Shown: positions 1 to 9,600, counted from the stretch's first letter. The stretch: 64,000 nucleotides of DNA from Brevundimonas intermedia (GCF_004614235.1 NZ_SPVH01000007.1:411543-475542); one strand, 5' to 3'. Made by a program: numbers and translations. The notes: a model not told the origin generated them from the sequence alone.

Positions 1-1
1 C

Positions 2-211
2 GTGGCCCGCAGCCTGGGCGAGGCCGCGCTGGCCTTCGCCCGCGACGCCAGTTTCAAGTCGATGCAGTTCAATGCCGTCGTGGAGACCAATACTGTCGCC
101 GTCGGCCTGTGGAAGAAGCTGGGCTTCGAAATCCTCGGCACCGTGCCCCAGGCCTTCGATCACCCGGCCCACGGCCTGGTCGGCCTGCACGTCATGCACC
201 GCACTCTTTAG
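2..211 (+). CDS. GNAT-family N-acetyltransferase, C-terminal fragment
   Basis: Only the last 69 or so codons lie in the window; the gene begins upstream of base 1. The fragment shows the end of a GNAT acetyltransferase fold: an Asn-containing strand (FNAVVETNTVAV) followed by a helix and the typical GLWKKLGFEILGTVP segment, in which the WKKLGF helix-turn closes the acetyl-CoA site. The substrate cannot be told from this end. The stop codon is 3 bases short of the convergent dehydrogenase stop. The apparent GTG at base 2 is simply the first in-frame codon, not a supported start. Confidence 0.7.
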   Translation: MARSLGEAALAFARDASFKSMQFNAVVETNTVAVGLWKKLGFEILGTVPQAFDHPAHGLVGLHVMHRTL

Positions 212-214
212 GCG

Positions 215-1075
215 TCAGTCCCGCGATTGCAGGCGCGCGGCCAGGCTGGACGTATCCCAACGGTTTCCACCCATGGCCTGAACCTCGGCGTAGAACTGAT
301 CGACCAAGGCCGTCAGGCTGAGGCGCGCACCGTTCGACCGCGCCTCGTCAAGAACAAGCCCCAGATCCTTGCGCATCCAATCGACGGCGAAGCCGAACTC
401 GAACTCGCCCTTGGCCGCCGTCTTCCAGCGATTGTCCATCTGCCAGCTTTGCGCCGCGCCTTTCGACACGGCCTCATAGGCGGCGTCAGTGTCCAGGCCT
501 GCGACCTGGGCGAAATGCACGGCCTCGGCCAAGCCCTGGACCACGCCCGCGATGGCGATCTGATTGACCATCTTGGTCAGTTGGCCCGATCCGGCCGGCC
601 CCATGTGCTTGATCGCCTTAGAATAGGCTTTCAGCGCCGGTTCCGCCGTAGCCAGGGCGGCTGCGTCTCCGCCGGCCATGACGCTAAGTTGCCCGTTTTC
701 GGCCCCGGCCTGACCGCCCGACACCGGTGCATCGACGAAAGATCGCCCTTGTCCCTGAGCCAGTTCGGCCATTTCGCGCGCTACCTTGGCCGAGGTCGTC
801 GTGTGATCGACGATCACTGCGCCTTGGGCAAGATGCGGCAAGGCCTCCGTCACAACCGCGCGGACGTCGTCGTCGTTGCCGACGCACAGGATGAACAGCT
901 CGACGCCCTGCGCCGCCTCCGCCACCGTTGCGGCCGCCTTCCCGCCCGTCGCCGCCGCCCAGGCCTGGGCCTTCGCCGTGGTGCGATTGAAGCCGGTCAC
1001 ATCGTGGCCCGCCTCGACCAGATGACGCGCCATCGGGGCGCCCATGACGCCCAGGCCGGCGAATGCGATCTTCAT
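215..1075 (-). CDS. NAD(P)-dependent beta-hydroxyacid dehydrogenase (3-hydroxyisobutyrate dehydrogenase family)
   Basis: This 286-residue protein has the family layout: an N-terminal Rossmann fold with GLGVMGAPMARHL (residues about 7-19), the substrate-loop motif DAPVSGGQAGAENG near residue 118, and the catalytic-lysine helix GQLTKMVNQ near residue 165. Such enzymes oxidise or reduce small beta-hydroxyacids (3-hydroxyisobutyrate, tartronate semialdehyde, glyoxylate/succinic semialdehyde) with NAD(P). The exact substrate is not visible. It stands alone, convergent with the GNAT fragment and divergent from motB, so pathway context is lacking. Confidence 0.85.
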   Translation of the reverse strand: MKIAFAGLGVMGAPMARHLVEAGHDVTGFNRTTAKAQAWAAATGGKAAATVAEAAQGVELFILCVGNDDDVRAVVTEALPHLAQGAVIVDHTTTSAKVAREMAELAQGQGRSFVDAPVSGGQAGAENGQLSVMAGGDAAALATAEPALKAYSKAIKHMGPAGSGQLTKMVNQIAIAGVVQGLAEAVHFAQVAGLDTDAAYEAVSKGAAQSWQMDNRWKTAAKGEFEFGFAVDWMRKDLGLVLDEARSNGARLSLTALVDQFYAEVQAMGGNRWDTSSLAARLQSRD

Positions 1076-1191
1076 GACTGGCTCCTTGATCTCGCAGCCG
1101 GACTAGGCCGGGTCGCACCGGCGTTCAAGGTCAACGCCCGGTTAACCTTGGCGAGCCCACAATGGGGCACCATTCCTGGGGATCAGATTCC

Positions 1192-2082
1192 ATGTCCGTG
1201 AGCGATCGTCCGATCCTCATCAAAAAGGTCAAGAAGGTCTCCGGCGGAGGCCACCACGGCGGCGCGTGGAAGGTGGCCTATGCGGACTTCGTGACCGCGA
1301 TGATGGCCTTCTTCCTGCTGATGTGGCTGATCAACACGACCGACCCCGAGCAGAAGCGCGGCATCGCCGAATATTTCGCGCCAGCCAGCGTGTCCGAGAC
1401 GACATCGGGTTCTGGCGGCATCCTGGGCGGCACTTCTCTGGGCGACGACGGTCCCAAGAGTTCGGGCTCGCAATCGGTGTTGGAAGAACTCGCGCCCGAG
1501 GCTCCAGCCACTGACCAGACTGGCTCCAGCCTGTCGTCCGCCAGCGACGCCGCCCTTCAGGCCGAAATCCAGAAACGCGAAGCCGCCGAATTCGCCAGCG
1601 CCGCCGAATCCCTGCGTCAGGCCATGCAGTCGATGCCGGAACTGGCCGAGCTGTCGAAACAGCTGATCGTCGACCAGACGCCCGAGGGCCTGCGCATCCA
1701 GTTGGTCGATCAGGAAGGCCGGTCGATGTTCGACAACAACTCGTCAAGACCGAACGCGCGGGCCCAGGTGCTGCTGCGCGCGGTGTCCAAGGTCATCAAC
1801 CAACTGCCCAACCGGATCTCCATCACCGGCCATACCAGCGCCGCGCCCGGCTCCAACCGCGCCAGCGCCCCTGCGGATTGGAGCCTGTCGTCCGAGCGCG
1901 CCAACGGCTCGCGCCTGGTGCTGCAATCGGCCGGCGTCGATCCCGACCGGGTCTATTCGGTGGCGGGCAAGGCGGGGTCCGATCCTCTCTATCCCGACGA
2001 TCCCACCCTGGCCGGCAACCGCCGCATCGCCATCGTCCTGCTGCGCGAGGCGCCGGTCCTGCCGATGGACACCTCTCTGTGA
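1192..2082 (+). CDS. motB: Flagellar motor stator protein MotB
   Basis: This is the stator subunit that anchors the MotA/MotB proton channel to peptidoglycan. From the ATG at 1192 the protein is 296 residues. It starts with a basic cytoplasmic tail, then a single membrane helix (AYADFVTAMMAFFLLMWLIN) in which the proton-binding Asp falls at residue 32, the same number as in E. coli MotB. A Ser/Ala-rich linker follows, then an OmpA/MotB peptidoglycan-binding domain (RISITGHTSA near residue 208, GNRRIAIVL near 280). An earlier in-frame ATG at 1162 would add ten unconserved residues; a purine-rich GGGGATC sits before 1192. No motA is adjacent, as is common in Caulobacterales. Confidence 0.9.
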   Translation: MSVSDRPILIKKVKKVSGGGHHGGAWKVAYADFVTAMMAFFLLMWLINTTDPEQKRGIAEYFAPASVSETTSGSGGILGGTSLGDDGPKSSGSQSVLEELAPEAPATDQTGSSLSSASDAALQAEIQKREAAEFASAAESLRQAMQSMPELAELSKQLIVDQTPEGLRIQLVDQEGRSMFDNNSSRPNARAQVLLRAVSKVINQLPNRISITGHTSAAPGSNRASAPADWSLSSERANGSRLVLQSAGVDPDRVYSVAGKAGSDPLYPDDPTLAGNRRIAIVLLREAPVLPMDTSL

Positions 2083-2197
2083 CCCCCGCTCGGCTGCGAC
2101 GCGAACACACTTGCAGCCCGGCCACGAATGACGCCAAATCGCGCCATGAGCGTTCAACTGTCGCAATATTGGCAAGATCGGATGCGGACCTGAGGCC

Positions 2198-2935
2198 GTG
2201 ACCCAGCACGTACCGACACGACAACTCCGGTTCTTCATGACATCGGTCGCGCCCTGCCCCTATCTGCCGGGCAAAACCGAGCGGAAAGTCTTCGCCAACC
2301 TACCCTTCTCCGACGGCGCCCACGTCAACGACGAACTGACCATCGCCGGCTTCCGCCGCAGTCAGAACATCGCCTATCGCCCGGCCTGCGAGGCCTGCGA
2401 CGCCTGCGTATCCGTGCGTCTGCCCGTGCCGGAGTTCGCCTTCAGCCGTTCACAACGCAAGGTGCTGACCCGCAACGAAGACCTGTCGCGCAGCCTGGTC
2501 GAGGCCGAAGCCACGACCGAGCAGTTCCAGCTTTTGCGCCGCTATCTAACCACCCGCCATCCGACCGGCGGCATGAGCGACATGGGTTGGCTCGACTATG
2601 TCGCCATGGTCGAGGACACGGCCGTCCGCACCCATCTGATCGAATATCGCCTGCCCTCTTCCGACGGCGGCCCCGGCGATCTGGTCGCCGTCACCCTGAC
2701 CGACCTGCTCAAAGACGGGCTGTCGATGGTCTACAGCTTCTACCACCCGACGATGGAGCGCCGCAGCCTGGGCCGGTTCGCCATTCTCGACCACGTCCGC
2801 CAGGCCGCTCTCGTCGGCCTGCCCTTCGTCTATCTGGGCTATTGGGTCCAGGGCTCGGCCAAGATGGACTACAAGGCCGACTTCCGCCCGATGGAAGTGC
2901 TAGGAAAGCTCGGCTGGTCGCGGCTGACTACCTGA
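2198..2935 (+). CDS. bpt: Aspartate/glutamate leucyltransferase (bacterial N-end rule)
   Basis: The 245-residue protein belongs to the Ate1/Bpt aminoacyl-tRNA-protein transferase family. In bacteria, Bpt adds Leu from Leu-tRNA to N-terminal Asp or Glu and so marks proteins for ClpS/ClpAP degradation. Visible signatures are the N-terminal PCPYLPGKTERKVFANL, the cysteine cluster ACEACDACVSVR (residues about 65-76), TRHPTGGMSDM, and the C-terminal YLGYWVQGSAKMDYKADFRP. Length fits Bpt, not the longer eukaryotic Ate1. Translation starts at a GTG preceded by TGAGG. It lies in the same direction as motB with a 115-base gap. Confidence 0.92.
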   Translation: MTQHVPTRQLRFFMTSVAPCPYLPGKTERKVFANLPFSDGAHVNDELTIAGFRRSQNIAYRPACEACDACVSVRLPVPEFAFSRSQRKVLTRNEDLSRSLVEAEATTEQFQLLRRYLTTRHPTGGMSDMGWLDYVAMVEDTAVRTHLIEYRLPSSDGGPGDLVAVTLTDLLKDGLSMVYSFYHPTMERRSLGRFAILDHVRQAALVGLPFVYLGYWVQGSAKMDYKADFRPMEVLGKLGWSRLTT

Positions 2936-3050
2936 AGGGCGCGACCGACACCAACCTTTTCGGTTGTCATAAATCTACTTGTAGTTGACTCAAGCCGGAA
3001 GAAAGCTCTCTTTCATCTAGCGCAATCATGCGCACGATGTGGAGACGGCG

Positions 3051-3293
3051 ATGAAAATCTCAAGATTGGCGACTTTCACGGCATTGATCCTCGCCGCAGG
3101 CAGCGGCGTCGCTTCGTCACAAAACTGGCCCGGCCGAGGCCCTGTCGAACAGGGACATATTGCTTATCACTACAATCAGGAATTCGAGCCGCGTCAGTTG
3201 GTGGCGGTCTCGGGCCAAAACTGCGACGGCAGCACCTATCATGATCCCCTGCAACTTGGGGCCTACATAGAATACGTCTATTTCGACTGTTGA
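3051..3293 (+). CDS. Small secreted protein of unknown function
   Basis: This 80-residue protein starts at ATG 3051, chosen because GGAG lies 6 bases upstream; a GTG at 3039 is in frame but has no such site. Residues 1-27 form a signal peptide (MKISRLATFTALILAAGSG, cleavage near VASSQ). The mature part is about 53 residues, with a His/Tyr-rich stretch (HIAYHYNQEF) and two cysteines (QNCDGS and the terminal C) that could form a disulfide. I do not recognise a family. It is followed by a strong hairpin shared with the convergent parC. Confidence 0.6.
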   Translation: MKISRLATFTALILAAGSGVASSQNWPGRGPVEQGHIAYHYNQEFEPRQLVAVSGQNCDGSTYHDPLQLGAYIEYVYFDC

Positions 3294-3301
3294 TCGGGGT
3301 T

Positions 3302-3328
3302 GACGGCGGACGTGACCTGTCCGCCGTC
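3302..3328. terminator. Bidirectional hairpin between the small secreted gene and parC
   Basis: A perfect 10-bp inverted repeat (GACGGCGGAC / GTCCGCCGTC) with a 7-base loop sits between two convergent stop codons. There is no real U-tract on either side, so it may act as a weak intrinsic terminator or a 3'-end stabiliser. Confidence 0.5.
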
Positions 3329-3332
3329 CTCC

Positions 3333-5546
3333 TCAGCGAAATTTCCTCAAGCCACGCGGTCCCTGGCGACCCGCGCCGGCGCGTTTGCCCAGCCAGTCCT
3401 TCCAGTCGGGCCAGTTGCGACGACGCCCGCCGCCATCGGCCCACTCCGGCCCCTGTTCGGCGTTGAACACGGTCACGTCGGCCAGCCCCCCCTGTTTGAA
3501 GTTCTGCAGGCGCACGCCCTTGCCGCGTCCCATCTCGGGCAGTTCGGCCAGCGGGAAGATCAGCGTCTTGATGTTCTCGCCGATTGTCGCCACGTGGTCG
3601 GCGGCCGGAGTTTGCGGGATACGCAACATGGCCAGCAGGTCACCGTTCAGCACCTGTTTGCCGCCCCGCTTCTGGGCCAAGGTGTCGTCTTCCGGCGCGA
3701 TGAAGCCGTAACCGGCCCTGGACGCGATCAGCAGTTTGCCGCCCGGCTGATGCGCCAGGACGTTGATGATCTCGGCCTTCTCGTCTAGGTCGATCATCAG
3801 GCGCAAGGGCTCGCCATGCCCGCGACCCGACGCCAGCTTGTCCGCCCCGATCGTGAAAATGCGCCCGTCGGACGCCGCCACCAGCAGCTTGTCGGTCGTA
3901 TAGGCCGGCACGAGGTAGGCCAGTTGGTCGCCTTCCTTGAACTTTAGTTCCGACGGGTCCTCAACCTTGCCCTTGGCGGCGCGGATCCAGCCGCGTTCCG
4001 ACAGGATGACGGTGATGGCCTCGCGCGGGATGAAGGCTTCGGGCGCGACAAAGGCCGAGCTATCGACGGCCTCGGCGATGGTCGTCCGGCGCGGCGAGAT
4101 CAGCGCCTTGCGCACCGCCTCCAGTTCCTTGGATACGGCCTTCCACTGCTTGCCTTCCGACGACGTCAGTGCCTGCAGATTCGCAAGTTCTTCCGACAGC
4201 GCATTGAATTCCTTCTCGATCGCCATTTCCTCGATCCGCGCCAACTGACGCAGACGGGTGTCGAGAATATAGTCGGACTGGGCTTCCGTCAGACCGAAGC
4301 GGGCGATCAGCACCGCCTTGGGCTGCTCCTCCTCACGGACGATGCGGATCACCTCGTCCAGGTTGAGGAAGACGATGCGCAGGCCTTCCAGCAGGTGAAG
4401 CCGCTTCTCGACCCGCTCGATCCGCCATTGCGAACGCCGGTTCAGCACCACGCGGCGGTGATCCAGGAAGGCGCGCAGACACTCCTTCAGCCCCATGACG
4501 CGCGGCGTGCCGGTGGCGTCCAGGACGTTCATGTTGATCGGGAAGCGGACTTCCAGATCAGACAGTTTGAACAGACTTTCCATCAGCATTTCAGGCTCGA
4601 TGGTGCGGTTCTTGGGCTCCAGGATCAGGCGGATGTCTTCGGCCGACTCGTCGCGCACATCGCCTAGCAGCGGCGCCTTCTTGTGCTCGATCAGGTCCGC
4701 CAACGCCTCGATAAGGCGCGACTTCTGCACCTGATACGGCATCTCGGTGACGATGATCCGCCACACGCCGCGGCCCAGGTCCTCGGTCTCCCAACGCGCC
4801 CGCAGACGCACCCCGCCCCGGCCCGTCTCATAGGCGTCCAGGATGGAGGCATGGCCTTCGACGGCCACGCCGCCGGTCGGGAAGTCCGGTCCAGGCACCA
4901 GTTGCACCAGTTCGGCCGTCGTCGTCTCGGGCCGCTCCAGCAGCATCTGACAGGCGTCGATCAGTTCGCCGACATTGTGCGGCGGGATCGAGGTGGCCAT
5001 GCCAACGGCGATGCCGGACGATCCGTTGGCCAGCAGGTTCGGGAACCCGGCCGGCAGGACGATCGGCTCTTCGTCCTGATCGTCATAGGTGGCGCGGAAA
5101 TCCACCGAATCCTGATCGATCCCATCCAGCAGCAGCACGGCGGCGGGCGTCAGCTTGCACTCGGTGTAGCGCATGGCGGCGGCGCTATCGCCGTCGATAT
5201 TGCCGAAGTTGCCCTGACCGTCGACCAGCGGATAGCGTTGGGCGAAATCCTGGGCCAGGCGCACCAGGGCCTCATAGATCGAGGCGTCGCCGTGCGGGTG
5301 ATAGCCGCCCATGACCTCGCCGACGACCTTGGCGCATTTGCGCGCGGCCGCCTGCGGGTTCAGCCGCATCTGGTGCATGGCGTACAGGATGCGGCGGTGC
5401 ACGGGCTTGAACCCATCGCGCACGTCCGGCAGGGCGCGGTTGGTGATGGTCGACAGGGCGTAGGCCAGATAGCGGCGGCTGAGCGCCGTCTCCATCGGCT
5501 CGTCGATGATACGGCCGCCTTCCGGCGGCGGAGCGTGGATCGTCAT
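3333..5546 (-). CDS. parC: DNA topoisomerase IV subunit A
   Basis: ParC is the breakage-reunion subunit of topoisomerase IV, which decatenates daughter chromosomes with ParE. The 737-residue protein shows the winged-helix/CAP region ([14 protein letters not shown]), the QRDR helix ([11 protein letters not shown], residues about 83-93), the active-site Tyr127 in AAMRYTE, the coiled-coil/tower region around residues 330-470, and C-terminal beta-pinwheel blades ([12 protein letters not shown]). About 740 residues and no GyrA-box place it as ParC and not GyrA. The position matching E. coli ParC Ser80 is Ala88, while the Glu84 equivalent is kept (Glu92). It is monocistronic, with parE not in the window. 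Confidence 0.95.
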   Translation of the reverse strand: MTIHAPPPEGGRIIDEPMETALSRRYLAYALSTITNRALPDVRDGFKPVHRRILYAMHQMRLNPQAAARKCAKVVGEVMGGYHPHGDASIYEALVRLAQDFAQRYPLVDGQGNFGNIDGDSAAAMRYTECKLTPAAVLLLDGIDQDSVDFRATYDDQDEEPIVLPAGFPNLLANGSSGIAVGMATSIPPHNVGELIDACQMLLERPETTTAELVQLVPGPDFPTGGVAVEGHASILDAYETGRGGVRLRARWETEDLGRGVWRIIVTEMPYQVQKSRLIEALADLIEHKKAPLLGDVRDESAEDIRLILEPKNRTIEPEMLMESLFKLSDLEVRFPINMNVLDATGTPRVMGLKECLRAFLDHRRVVLNRRSQWRIERVEKRLHLLEGLRIVFLNLDEVIRIVREEEQPKAVLIARFGLTEAQSDYILDTRLRQLARIEEMAIEKEFNALSEELANLQALTSSEGKQWKAVSKELEAVRKALISPRRTTIAEAVDSSAFVAPEAFIPREAITVILSERGWIRAAKGKVEDPSELKFKEGDQLAYLVPAYTTDKLLVAASDGRIFTIGADKLASGRGHGEPLRLMIDLDEKAEIINVLAHQPGGKLLIASRAGYGFIAPEDDTLAQKRGGKQVLNGDLLAMLRIPQTPAADHVATIGENIKTLIFPLAELPEMGRGKGVRLQNFKQGGLADVTVFNAEQGPEWADGGGRRRNWPDWKDWLGKRAGAGRQGPRGLRKFR

Positions 5547-5596
5547 GGGCCAGCGAATCGGGGATGGGAAGCCGGAAGTCTAGCCCGAAGCTGCGC

Positions 5597-5923
5597 CTAA
5601 GTCGGGGATAGTTGGCGTGAGGCGAAGCGAAGGTGCAGCCAGCAGCTCAGCACAAAGACGCCGGCGGTCATGATACGGATCGCAATCCAGTCCTGCGGCG
5701 CCTCTGCGGTTCCGACACGGGCCGCAAAGCACGCCAGCATGAAGCCGAAAAACACCGGGTGGAAGAAAACCGCCAAATCCCGCTTCGCATACCAAGCGAG
5801 CTTGCCGTCGAAGCCCCATTGCATCGGCCAGCGCACATCCGCTGCGCTCCGTTTCCGGTAGCTCAAGGCAAGCGCCAGGATGGCGCACCAGGCGAGAACG
5901 GCGATGATGTCGGCCAAAAGCAT
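5597..5923 (-). CDS. Small integral membrane protein, unknown function
   Basis: The 108-residue protein has about three hydrophobic segments: residues 1-20 (LLADIIAVLAWCAILALAL), 51-68 (FFHPVFFGFMLACFAAR) and 78-98. The segment before the second helix (MQWGFDGKLAWYAKRD) resembles the short loop of DUF1648/SdpI-type membrane proteins, but the match is too short to assign a family. It ends 51 bases before parC on the same strand and is divergent from the nitronate monooxygenase gene. Confidence 0.6.
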   Translation of the reverse strand: MLLADIIAVLAWCAILALALSYRKRSAADVRWPMQWGFDGKLAWYAKRDLAVFFHPVFFGFMLACFAARVGTAEAPQDWIAIRIMTAGVFVLSCWLHLRFASRQLSPT

Positions 5924-5999
5924 GTCGTCAGGTTATGGGCGCGCCCCTTTCGTGACAAGCCGACGGCGCTTAACTGCAAAGGCGACCAAGGAGCGCATC

Positions 6000-7130
6000 G
6001 TGAACAGCCGACTGACGCAAACCATCGGCCTGGACTATCCGATCATCCAGGCGCCGATGGCGGGGACCTCGACGTCCGCGCTGGCCGCCGCCGTCTCAAA
6101 CGCGGGGGCGCTCGGCTCAATCGCTATCGGCGCCGTGGACGCCGAGGAAGCCCGGCGTCAGATTCAGGCGACCCGCGCCCTCACCGCCCGACCATTCAAC
6201 GTCAACGTCTTCTGCCATGCCACCGCCGCGCCGGATCCGGCTGGGGACCAGGCGTGGATTAATCGCCTGCGCCCCCTGTTCGCGCCGTTCGACGCCCAGC
6301 CGCCGGAGCAGTTGCGCGACATCTATCCCAGCTTCCTCGACGACGACGCTCAGTTGGCGGTCCTGCTGGACGAACGCCCGGCCGTGGTCAGCTTTCATTT
6401 CGGCCTGCCGAGGCCGAAGCAGATCGCCGCACTGAAGGCCGCTGGCATTCTCCTGCTTGCGACCGCCACCTCGCCGGCCGAGGGGCAAGCCGTTCAGGGC
6501 GCCGGGATCGACATGGTCGTGGCCCAGGGCTGGGAGGCCGGAGGCCATCGCGGCGTGTTCGACCCCGCCGACGACCTGATGTTCGCAACCCTGCCGTTGA
6601 CCCGACTGCTGACCAGCCGGCTGACCATTCCCGTGATTGCGGCGGGCGGGATCATGGACGGCGCAGGCATTGTGGCGGCAATGACGCTGGGCGCGGCCGG
6701 GGCCCAGATGGGCACGGCCTTCGTCCCCTGTCCCGAATCCGCGGCCGACGCGGCCTATCGACGGGCCCTGGAAGGTCAGGAGGCCCAGCGGACCCGCGTA
6801 TCCGCCGTGCTGTCCGGTCGGCCCGCCAGAGGGATGGAGAACGCCTTCATGCGCCAGGCCGAACCCGACGCTATCGCCGCCTATCCCCGCGCCTACGACA
6901 TCGGCAAGGCGCTGAACACAGCGGCCAAAGCCGCCGGCGACGACGGCTACGCCGCCCAATGGGCCGGACAGGGTGCGCCGCTGTCTCGTATCATGCCTGC
7001 GGATCAACTCGTGCGGACCCTGGCTGATGAAATTGACCGCGCTGCGAGTATTTTCCGCAGCGATGAAACCAACCGGGCCGTCGGTTCGAACGTAGGGAAG
7101 AACCACCCTCCTCGTCAGGCCGCGCCATGA
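6000..7130 (+). CDS. Nitronate monooxygenase (2-nitropropane dioxygenase-like)
   Basis: FMN-dependent TIM-barrel enzymes of this family oxidise alkyl nitronates such as propionate 3-nitronate to carbonyl compounds and nitrite. Signatures are YPIIQAPMAGTST near the N terminus, the catalytic-His motif AQGWEAGGHRG (His about residue 183), and PVIAAGGIMDGAGI with GAAGAQMGTAFV for FMN phosphate binding. GTG 6000 is chosen as start because AAGGAG lies 6 bases upstream and family homology begins there; an ATG at 5880 would add 40 basic, unconserved residues. The last codon overlaps the ATG of the DipZ-like gene (ATGA), so the two are probably co-translated. Confidence 0.88.
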   Translation: MNSRLTQTIGLDYPIIQAPMAGTSTSALAAAVSNAGALGSIAIGAVDAEEARRQIQATRALTARPFNVNVFCHATAAPDPAGDQAWINRLRPLFAPFDAQPPEQLRDIYPSFLDDDAQLAVLLDERPAVVSFHFGLPRPKQIAALKAAGILLLATATSPAEGQAVQGAGIDMVVAQGWEAGGHRGVFDPADDLMFATLPLTRLLTSRLTIPVIAAGGIMDGAGIVAAMTLGAAGAQMGTAFVPCPESAADAAYRRALEGQEAQRTRVSAVLSGRPARGMENAFMRQAEPDAIAAYPRAYDIGKALNTAAKAAGDDGYAAQWAGQGAPLSRIMPADQLVRTLADEIDRAASIFRSDETNRAVGSNVGKNHPPRQAAP

Positions 7131-8857
7131 TCCTGTTTCTGCTCTCCTATCTCGCCGGCGTCCTGACCATCGTCAGCCCCTGCATATTACCCGTCCTACC
7201 GTTCGTCTTCGCCCGCGCCGGTCGCCCCTTCCTGCGCAACGGCTTTCCTCTGCTAGTCGGCATGGCGGTGACATTCGCGGGCGTGGCGACCCTGGCGGCG
7301 CTGGGTGGGGGCTGGGCGGTTCGCGCCAACGAGGTCGGACGGTGGATCGCTCTGGCGGTCATGGCCGTGCTGGGCCTCAGCCTGTTGTTCCCCGCCTTGG
7401 GCGACCGCCTGATGCGGCCGTTCGTCGCCGCCGGTTCCTGGCTGACGGACCGTGCAGAGCGTCACAGTGGGGATCAGGGCGAGGTGCGGGCCTCTCTGCT
7501 GCTCGGCGTCGCGACGGGTCTGCTGTGGGCGCCGTGCGCCGGGCCGATCCTGGGCGTGATTCTGACGGGCGCCGCGCTTCAGGGCGCAGGCGTCGGCACG
7601 ACGGTGTTGCTGCTGGCCTATGCGGCGGGCGCCGCGACCTCCCTGGGTCTGGCCCTGCTGGTCGGCGGTCGTGTGTTCAAGGCCATGAAGGGTGCGCTGG
7701 GCGTCGGCGAATGGGTCCGTCGCGGGCTGGGCGTGCTGGTGCTGATCGGCGTTGTCATCATCGGCCTAGGCGCCGACACGGGCTTGCTGACCCGCATCTC
7801 GGCCGCCAGCACGGGCCGGATCGAACAGGCGCTGCTGGGCAGTATCGGGCGCGGCATGCCGACGAACGAAGCCCCGACCGACCTGGCCAACTTGCCGGTC
7901 GAGGGCATGATGCCCCCGCTGACCGGCGCGACGACCTGGATCAACACCCCGCCCCTGACGACGGAGCAACTGCGCGGCAAGGTGGTGGTGGTCGATTTCT
8001 GGACCTACTCCTGCATCAACTGCATCCGCTCCATCCCCTACGTCCGCGCCTGGGCCGAGAAGTACAAGGATCAAGGTCTGGTAGTGATCGGCGTCCACAC
8101 GCCAGAGTTCGCTTTCGAAAAATCCGAGGCCAACGTCCGCCAGAACATTCAGCGGCTGGGCATCACCTATCCGGTCGCCATGGACAATGAGTTCGCCATC
8201 TGGCGCGCGTTCAAGAACCAGTACTGGCCCGCCCACTACTTCATCGACGCCAAGGGCCAGATTCGTCACCACCACTTCGGCGAGGGCGACTACGACGGCT
8301 CCGAACGCGTCATTCAGCAGCTCTTGAAAGAGGCCGGCGCGGCCAACGTCGCCCGCGACGTTGTCGACGTTCAGGCCAAGGGCGCAGAGGCCGCCGCCGA
8401 CATGGCCCAGGTCGAATCACCGGAAACCTATGTCGGCTATGCGCGCGCCGAGAATTTCCGTTCGCCGGGCGGCCTGGCCAATGATGTCATCAAGGACTAC
8501 GTCGCCGCCCCGCTGCAACTGAACGGGTGGAGCCTGTCCGGCCGCTGGAGGGTCACCCGCGAACACGCCGACCTTCAGACTGCCGGAGGTCGCGTCGCCT
8601 TCCGCTTCAAGGCGCGCGACCTGCATCTGGTGATGGGCCCGAGCAAGACCGGCGAACAGCCGCGTTTCCGCGTCCTTGTCGATGGCGCGGCGCCAGGCCC
8701 GAACGCGGGCAGCGACATCGACGCCCAAGGCATGGGCCGCATCGACGGCGAGCGGCTTTATCAACTGGTTCGCCAGACCGGCGCGGTGCGCGAGCGGACG
8801 TTCGAGATCGAGTTCCTGGATCCCGGCGTCCAGGTCTTCGCCTTCACTTTCGGCTAG
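7127..8857 (+). CDS. DipZ-like protein: CcdA/DsbD membrane domain fused to thioredoxin-like domain
   Basis: This 576-residue protein should move electrons across the inner membrane and reduce periplasmic thiols. Residues 1-230 form the CcdA/DsbD-type membrane domain, with two half-repeats each containing a Pro/Cys motif (SPCILPVLP near residue 20; WAPCAGPILG near 135). A periplasmic thioredoxin/TlpA-like domain follows, with the redox pair C296-I-N-C299 in FWTYSCINCIRSIPYVRAW. The last 150 or so residues are a beta-rich domain typical of the Mycobacterium DipZ type. It overlaps the upstream nitronate monooxygenase by 4 bases and converges on recO 11 bases later. Confidence 0.88.
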   Translation: MILFLLSYLAGVLTIVSPCILPVLPFVFARAGRPFLRNGFPLLVGMAVTFAGVATLAALGGGWAVRANEVGRWIALAVMAVLGLSLLFPALGDRLMRPFVAAGSWLTDRAERHSGDQGEVRASLLLGVATGLLWAPCAGPILGVILTGAALQGAGVGTTVLLLAYAAGAATSLGLALLVGGRVFKAMKGALGVGEWVRRGLGVLVLIGVVIIGLGADTGLLTRISAASTGRIEQALLGSIGRGMPTNEAPTDLANLPVEGMMPPLTGATTWINTPPLTTEQLRGKVVVVDFWTYSCINCIRSIPYVRAWAEKYKDQGLVVIGVHTPEFAFEKSEANVRQNIQRLGITYPVAMDNEFAIWRAFKNQYWPAHYFIDAKGQIRHHHFGEGDYDGSERVIQQLLKEAGAANVARDVVDVQAKGAEAAADMAQVESPETYVGYARAENFRSPGGLANDVIKDYVAAPLQLNGWSLSGRWRVTREHADLQTAGGRVAFRFKARDLHLVMGPSKTGEQPRFRVLVDGAAPGPNAGSDIDAQGMGRIDGERLYQLVRQTGAVRERTFEIEFLDPGVQVFAFTFG

Positions 8858-8868
8858 GAGCCCGGCGT

Positions 8869-9600
8869 CTAGAGGCGGCCCGCGTCGGCCAGCTTGTCCA
8901 GCATCCAGACGCGCGCGGGCGGCAGGGGCTTGTTCTGCGGGTGGAACACGAACTGTTCGAGGAAATGCCCGGTCAGGTCGAACCCGGCCTTCACGTCGCC
9001 CTCGATCAACCCCGCCTGGGCGCCCAGCATGAAGGGCGGCAGGGTCAGCATCTTGTCGGCATAGGGCGCGCCGGCGTCGCGGCTGACCGCCCGGCCGGTG
9101 CGGGGGCTGACATAGATCAGGTCGTCGGCCGTGCCCGTCGCTGCGCATTTCGACAGATCCAGGCCAAAGCCCAGGTCTTCCAGCAGCCCCGCCTCGAACC
9201 GCACGAAGATGGCGGGCCAGACATCCGGCACGGCGAAGGCCGCCATCAGCGCCTCGAAGGCCAGAAAGACGCCGGGATGCGGTTCGCGCTCGGGCAAGGC
9301 CCCTTGCGCCACACCGGCCGCCGCCGCCAACCCGGTCAGCGCCAAGGCGTCGTCGAACAGGGCGCTGGGCCCTTCGCCCATCGGCTCCAGCCGCGCGGCG
9401 CCCAGATGATCCGAGGTTCGCGCGCGATAATCCGCCACGACCCGCGCCCCGGCTTGCAGGAACGGCTTCATCTTGCGCGACGCCCCGCCCGCCACATAGG
9501 CGGACCGGCGGCCATGGTTCTCGGTCAACAGGTCCACCACAGACCCGGTGTCGCCATGGCTGCGCGCCGACAGGACGAACGCCTCTTCGTGAAAGTCCAT
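8869..9600 (-). CDS. recO: DNA repair protein RecO
   Basis: RecO loads RecA on SSB-coated single-stranded DNA in the RecFOR pathway. The 243-residue protein has an N-terminal OB fold (FHEEAFVLSARSHGDTGSVVDLLT) and the typical loop RRSAYVAGGASRKMKPFLQAG, followed by a helical C-terminal domain ending RVWMLDKLADAGRL. Length matches the family. Its ATG overlaps the stop of the upstream NTF2-like gene (TGATG), so it belongs to the long leftward transcription unit coming from pyrE and era. Confidence 0.92.
   Translation of the reverse strand: MDFHEEAFVLSARSHGDTGSVVDLLTENHGRRSAYVAGGASRKMKPFLQAGARVVADYRARTSDHLGAARLEPMGEGPSALFDDALALTGLAAAAGVAQGALPEREPHPGVFLAFEALMAAFAVPDVWPAIFVRFEAGLLEDLGFGLDLSKCAATGTADDLIYVSPRTGRAVSRDAGAPYADKMLTLPPFMLGAQAGLIEGDVKAGFDLTGHFLEQFVFHPQNKPLPPARVWMLDKLADAGRL

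Noticed and set aside
227..1201. A 324-codon open frame on the plus strand
   Set aside because: It lies antisense to a clear dehydrogenase, has Arg/His/Gly-rich composition typical of high-GC shadow frames and no motif.
4683..5600. A 305-codon open frame antisense to parC
   Set aside because: Shadow frame of a well-supported gene; composition and lack of motifs show no coding function.
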